Under the pieces are notes generated by a model. That model was given only the letters and a program-made list of their open reading frames with translations. It had not been told where the DNA came from and did not search any database. The position numbers and the translations under genes are program-made. Of a stretch of 64,000 nt of DNA, positions 61,130 to 64,000 are shown in pieces. The stretch is from Oscillospiraceae bacterium (GTDB taxonomy: Bacteria > Bacillota_A > Clostridia > Oscillospirales > Oscillospiraceae): contig JAFUCD010000007.1 in NCBI GenBank assembly GCA_017459865.1, positions 18,051 through 82,050 on the forward strand, written 5' to 3'. Each line of letters opens with the position of its first letter. Positions within the stretch are counted from its first letter, which is position 1.

Positions 61130-62269
61130 TTATGTCTGCTCCTCCCGTTTCTGTTCAAACAGCTGTGCTGCTTCCCTCAGCTCGTCACGAATGTGGATGT
61201 GCTGCGGACATACCTGTTCACAGGCGCCGCATTGGATGCAGTTGATCGCCTGCCTGCGTCCGTGTCCGCCGACGAGCCAATGCTCCTGATGCTGCGCAGA
61301 ACCCATGTTCTGATAGAGCGTGTAAATGTTTTTCGCGGTAAAGGTTCCGGAAATGCCGATATCCATCGGGCATACCTTGGCACAGTAATTGCAGGTCGTG
61401 CACGGAACGAGCGGAATGCGGTTGAGCTCCGCGCGTGCCCGCTCTACCGTGTCGGACTGCTCCGGCGTCAGCCCTTTGAAGTCGTGCATGAAGGAGATGT
61501 TGTCCTCCATCTGCGGAATATCGCTCATGCCCGATAAAACGACCAGAACGCCCTCCAGATCCGCGGCAAAGCGAATGCCCCAGGACGCATCCGAGCGTTC
61601 AGGCTCCGCAGCCGTGAGGATCTGCTTCACACTCTCCGGTGGGTTTGCGAGCAGACCGCCCTTCAGCGGCTCCATGATGATGACAGGCTTACCGTGCCTG
61701 CGCGCGACCTCGTACACACCGCGGGACTGGATAGCGGGATTCTCCCAGTCGGCATAGTTGATCTGCAGCTGAACGAACTCCGCGTCCGGATGGGCAGTCA
61801 GGATCGCGTCCAGCTCCTCGGGTGTGGAATGGAACGAAAAGCCATAGTGTCTGATCTTCCCTTCCGCCTTCTTCTGCGCAACGAAATCCCACATATCAAA
61901 ATCATCGAAATAGTGTGTGCGACCCTCGCCGAGGTTGTGCAGCAGATAGTTGTCAAAATACCCAGCGCCGGTATCGGCAAGCGATTCTTCGAACTGCCGT
62001 ATCGCATCCTCGCGGCTGTTGCAATCGATCCACGCGGCGTTCTTCGTTGCGAGCTGGAAGCTCTCGCGCGGATAACGCTCGACGAGCGCCTTGCGGATCG
62101 CCTCCTCTGAGCCGTCGTACGCCCAGGCGGTATCAAAATAGGTAAAGCCCGCCGCCATGAAGCGGTCTACCATCTCTTTCACCTGCTCGATATCGATCAC
62201 ATCGTCCTTTTTCGGCAGACGCATCAGACCGAAGCCGAGCTTCTTGATTTCACGGTCAAAAAATTGCAT
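61130..62269 (-). CDS. Aldo/keto reductase with C-terminal 4Fe-4S domain
   Basis: 379 residues from the second ATG (62269), which has AAGGGG at better spacing than the first (62278). Aldo/keto reductase barrel: LGFGLMRLP, FDTAWAYDGSEEAIRKALVERYPRE, catalytic Lys in QLATKNAAWI, DNYLLHNLGEG, RHYGFSFHSTPEEL. The C-terminus carries two cysteine clusters, CTTCNYCAKVCP and CIQCGACEQVCP, a ferredoxin-like two-cluster module. Such proteins are common in anaerobes; substrates are unknown. Confidence 0.93.
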   Translation of the reverse strand: MQFFDREIKKLGFGLMRLPKKDDVIDIEQVKEMVDRFMAAGFTYFDTAWAYDGSEEAIRKALVERYPRESFQLATKNAAWIDCNSREDAIRQFEESLADTGAGYFDNYLLHNLGEGRTHYFDDFDMWDFVAQKKAEGKIRHYGFSFHSTPEELDAILTAHPDAEFVQLQINYADWENPAIQSRGVYEVARRHGKPVIIMEPLKGGLLANPPESVKQILTAAEPERSDASWGIRFAADLEGVLVVLSGMSDIPQMEDNISFMHDFKGLTPEQSDTVERARAELNRIPLVPCTTCNYCAKVCPMDIGISGTFTAKNIYTLYQNMGSAQHQEHWLVGGHGRRQAINCIQCGACEQVCPQHIHIRDELREAAQLFEQKREEQT

Positions 62270-62335
62270 GGTTCGCATCCCCTTTCCTGTCTCAAATTTT
62301 ACGTCTGATCAGAAGCCGTGTCAATCAATTTTTGA

Positions 62336-62364
62336 TTGTGCCATGGCTTTGAATATGGTAGAAT
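62336..62364 (+). promoter_or_regulatory. Candidate promoter for the LURP-one-like gene
   Basis: TTGTGC (62336-62341), 17-nt spacer, TAGAAT (62359-62364), 31 nt before the ATG. Confidence 0.5.
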
Positions 62365-62394
62365 TGACACAACAAGTATGTTTGAGGTACGATC

Positions 62395-62886
62395 ATGATC
62401 AAGCTTTTTATGAAGCAGAAGGTCTTCTCCTATCGCTCCCGATTTCTGATCCTGGACGAATTTGAGCAGGAACGGTATCACGTCGAGGGCGAACGCTTTA
62501 CGCTCGGGAAAAAACTGCACATTTATGATGCGATGGGCTCTGAGGTCGCGCTGATCCATCAAAAGGCGTTTTCCTTTCAGCCGCGCTTTCATGTGCATCT
62601 GGGCGGGCAACTGGTCGCCGAGATCGTAAAGGAGCTGACCTTCATGCATCCGAAATATCGCATCGAGGGGCTGGACTGGCAGATCGACGGAGACTTTTGG
62701 GCGCACGAATACCGGATCACGCAGCATGGATCCGAGATTGCTTCCGTCTCCAAGGTGTGGCTCAGCTGGGGCGACAGCTATGAGATCCGGATCGCCCGCG
62801 ATCAAGACACGATCCCTGCGCTTGCAGTCGTGCTTGCGATCGACTGTGTGTTGGCGCAGCAGGCGGTCGCAGCCTCCACGTCATGA
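62395..62886 (+). CDS. LURP-one-related (YxjI-like) protein
   Basis: A 163-residue protein of the tubby-like/LURP-one fold: LFMKQKVFSYRSRFLILDEFEQERYHVEGERFTLGKKLHIYDAMGSEVALIHQKAFSFQPRFHVHLGGQLVAEIVKELTFMHPKYRIEGLDWQIDGDFWAHEYRITQHGSEIASVSKVWLSWGDSYEIRIARDQD. The function of bacterial members is unknown; a scramblase or lipid link is often suggested for the fold. Confidence 0.85.
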   Translation: MIKLFMKQKVFSYRSRFLILDEFEQERYHVEGERFTLGKKLHIYDAMGSEVALIHQKAFSFQPRFHVHLGGQLVAEIVKELTFMHPKYRIEGLDWQIDGDFWAHEYRITQHGSEIASVSKVWLSWGDSYEIRIARDQDTIPALAVVLAIDCVLAQQAVAASTS

Positions 62887-62894
62887 GGCGCCCG

Positions 62895-63386
62895 ATGGAA
62901 CGATCGAACCTCCTCCACCCCATCCCGCCGACCTTTGACGCCGACTCCGAGATCCTCATTCTCGGCAGCTTCCCCTCCCCGAAGTCCAGAGAATCCGGAT
63001 ACTTTTACGGACACCCGCAAAATCGGTTCTGGAGGGTCGTCGCCGCGATCTTTGAGGACGCCGTCCCCGAAAGCGTTTCGGAGAAGCATGCGTTTCTGAT
63101 ACGGCATCATATCGCCGCATGGGATGTGATACGCTCCTGCACGATCACGGGCGCTTCTGACAGCAGCATCACCGATGTTGTAGTTAATGATATCACCCCG
63201 ATCCTGCAGACGGCAAATATCCGAAACATTTATGTGAATGGCAAGACCGCTTTTCGCTATTACCGAAAGTACATGCAGCCCATCACCGGACGCGAAGCCA
63301 TCTGTCTCCCCTCTACGAGTCCTGCCAACGCAGCATGGAGTCTGGAGCGCTTGACCGAGGCATGGCGCGTGATGCGACAATTCTGA
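62895..63386 (+). CDS. DNA-deoxyinosine glycosylase (UDG superfamily)
   Basis: 163 residues: HPIPPTFDADSEILILGSFPSPKSRESGYFYGHPQNRFWRVVAAIFED, IAAWDVIRSCTITGASDSSI, and LPSTSPANAAWSLERL. This is the hypoxanthine-DNA glycosylase group that removes deaminated adenine. The ATG at 62895 is preferred for the GAGG 6 nt upstream; an ATG at 62883 overlapping the previous stop is the alternative. Confidence 0.9.
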   Translation: MERSNLLHPIPPTFDADSEILILGSFPSPKSRESGYFYGHPQNRFWRVVAAIFEDAVPESVSEKHAFLIRHHIAAWDVIRSCTITGASDSSITDVVVNDITPILQTANIRNIYVNGKTAFRYYRKYMQPITGREAICLPSTSPANAAWSLERLTEAWRVMRQF

Positions 63387-63400
63387 CAGGAGGTTTTCAC

Positions 63401-63829
63401 ATGGCACAATATGATCTGGAACGTTTTTTGAAGGGACAGGCACGCAACTATGACGCCGCTCTGCGCGAGATCCGTGACGGCTGCAAGCGCAGCCATTGGA
63501 TGTGGTATGTCTTTCCGCAGATCCAGGGGCTGGGCTACAGCTCTACTGCGCAATATTATGCGATCAAAAATCTGGAGGAGACAAAAGCATATCTGCAGCA
63601 CCCGGTCCTGCGCGAGCGTCTGCTGGAGATCTCGGGCGCCCTGCTTACGCTGGATACCCATAGTGCGTCAGAGGTGTTCGGTTGGCCGGATGACATGAAG
63701 CTGCGATCCAGTATGACGCTGTTTGCCGAGGCTGAGCCGGAGTGTTCTGTATTTCAGCAGGTCCTTGACCAATACTTCAACGGTCGGAAGGACGACAAAA
63801 CGCTGGCTATCCTTGCGTCGCAGGCTTGA
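63401..63829 (+). CDS. DUF1810 family protein
   Basis: 142 residues: YDLERFLKGQARNYDAALREIRDGCKRSHWMWYVFPQIQGLGYSSTAQYYAIKNLEETKAYLQHPVLRERLLEISGALLTL ... SASEVFGWPDDMKLRSSMTLFAEAEPECSVFQQVLDQYFNGRKDDKTL. Clear DUF1810 (calpastatin-like in some annotations); the function is unknown. AGGAGG precedes the ATG at 63401. Confidence 0.93.
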   Translation: MAQYDLERFLKGQARNYDAALREIRDGCKRSHWMWYVFPQIQGLGYSSTAQYYAIKNLEETKAYLQHPVLRERLLEISGALLTLDTHSASEVFGWPDDMKLRSSMTLFAEAEPECSVFQQVLDQYFNGRKDDKTLAILASQA

Positions 63830-63969
63830 AGATCCAAAGGATTTTCGCAGAAACAGCAAAAAATGTATGCAGTAAAATGATGTGAACCAATAAAAAGAGA
63901 AGTCCAAACTTTGGTATGGTATAATTGAGTTCCCCAACTTAACCAACCAAACCTAAAGGAGGACTTCCC

Positions 63970-64000
63970 ATGAACATAATAACACAAGAAGCCCGAAAAA
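63970..64000 (+). CDS. Start of a truncated gene, possibly a transposase
   Basis: ATG at 63970 after AAAGGAGGA; only ten codons are visible (MNIITQEARK). The upstream 140 nt are AT-richer than the genes before and contain TATAAT (63920-63925) without a clear -35. The N-terminus resembles helix-turn-helix transposases of clostridial insertion sequences as I recall them, but ten residues cannot prove this. Confidence 0.35.
   Translation, partial: MNIITQEARK

Noticed and set aside
1..64000. CRISPR array, rRNA or tRNA genes, toxin-antitoxin, restriction or other defence system
   Set aside because: No regularly spaced repeats, no cloverleaf in the intergenic spaces, and no defence-family protein was seen. 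The window is mostly housekeeping and sporulation genes.

Overview
The window is a GC-rich, gene-dense, almost entirely chromosomal segment of a spore-forming member of the Clostridia (Bacillota). Evidence: a complete spoIIIAA-AH operon, spoIVA, a SpoIIM-like gene, a SpoIID-domain gene, cwlD, a Spo0H-type sigma factor, ArgR, RNase J, RecD2, and a PPi-type phosphofructokinase. Strong Shine-Dalgarno sequences and frequent TTG/GTG starts fit the same group. Gene order (spoIIIA - Asp23 - nusB - xseA - xseB - ispA - dxs - tlyA - nadK - argR - recN) is the classic clostridial core order, here without accB/accC or folD. Placement near Oscillospirales is only an impression. No rRNA, tRNA or CRISPR array was seen.

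Layout. 1-4030: 5'-truncated SpoIID-domain gene, queA-tgt (queuosine), yajC and a small membrane protein. 4031-4336: an AT-rich promoter region. 4337-6545: SpoIIM-like protein, xerD and a YbaK deacylase. 6561-13731: uvrA, small membrane protein, recD2, comF, mreB. 13808-17574: alpha/beta hydrolase on the minus strand, glpK and a DUF1015 gene. 17697-22301: spoIIIA operon. 22440-31903: the nusB-to-recN core cluster. 31961-38365: second YbaK protein (minus), rpe, recR, rnj with an ArsC-fold gene, ruvCAB. 38514-46384: sigH-like gene, zinc ribbon and DUF1858 small proteins, trmK-nif3, spoIVA, aminotransferase, cwlD, radA.

46406-49201 is the most accessory-looking part: two small membrane or HExxH proteins, a lone Xer-type recombinase and an IS200-like element. 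It is followed on the minus strand by fba and a 555-residue protein that is recognisably a P-type ATPase but has lost its catalytic motifs. 52009-56581: PPi-dependent phosphofructokinase, ABC-F ATPase, and an RlmD methyltransferase carrying a C-terminal DUF4298-like extension. 56693-61048 reads as one operon: free-methionine sulfoxide reductase, YhhN membrane protein, phosphodiesterase, a papain/C39-like protein and a large methyltransferase with an unrecognised N-terminal half. 61130-63829: aldo/keto reductase (minus), LURP-one-like protein, deoxyinosine glycosylase, DUF1810. The window ends a few codons into a gene in AT-richer DNA, perhaps a transposase.

Sigma-A type promoters can be read in many intergenic spaces; most share a TTGC-type or TTGACG -35 box. 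Elements resembling sigma-E promoters (-10 close to CATATAGT) precede spoIVA, spoIIIAA and the SpoIIM-like gene. No single spectacular new system is evident. The best leads are the P-type ATPase pseudoenzyme behind fba, the RlmD-DUF4298 fusion, and the C39-like protein/methyltransferase pair.
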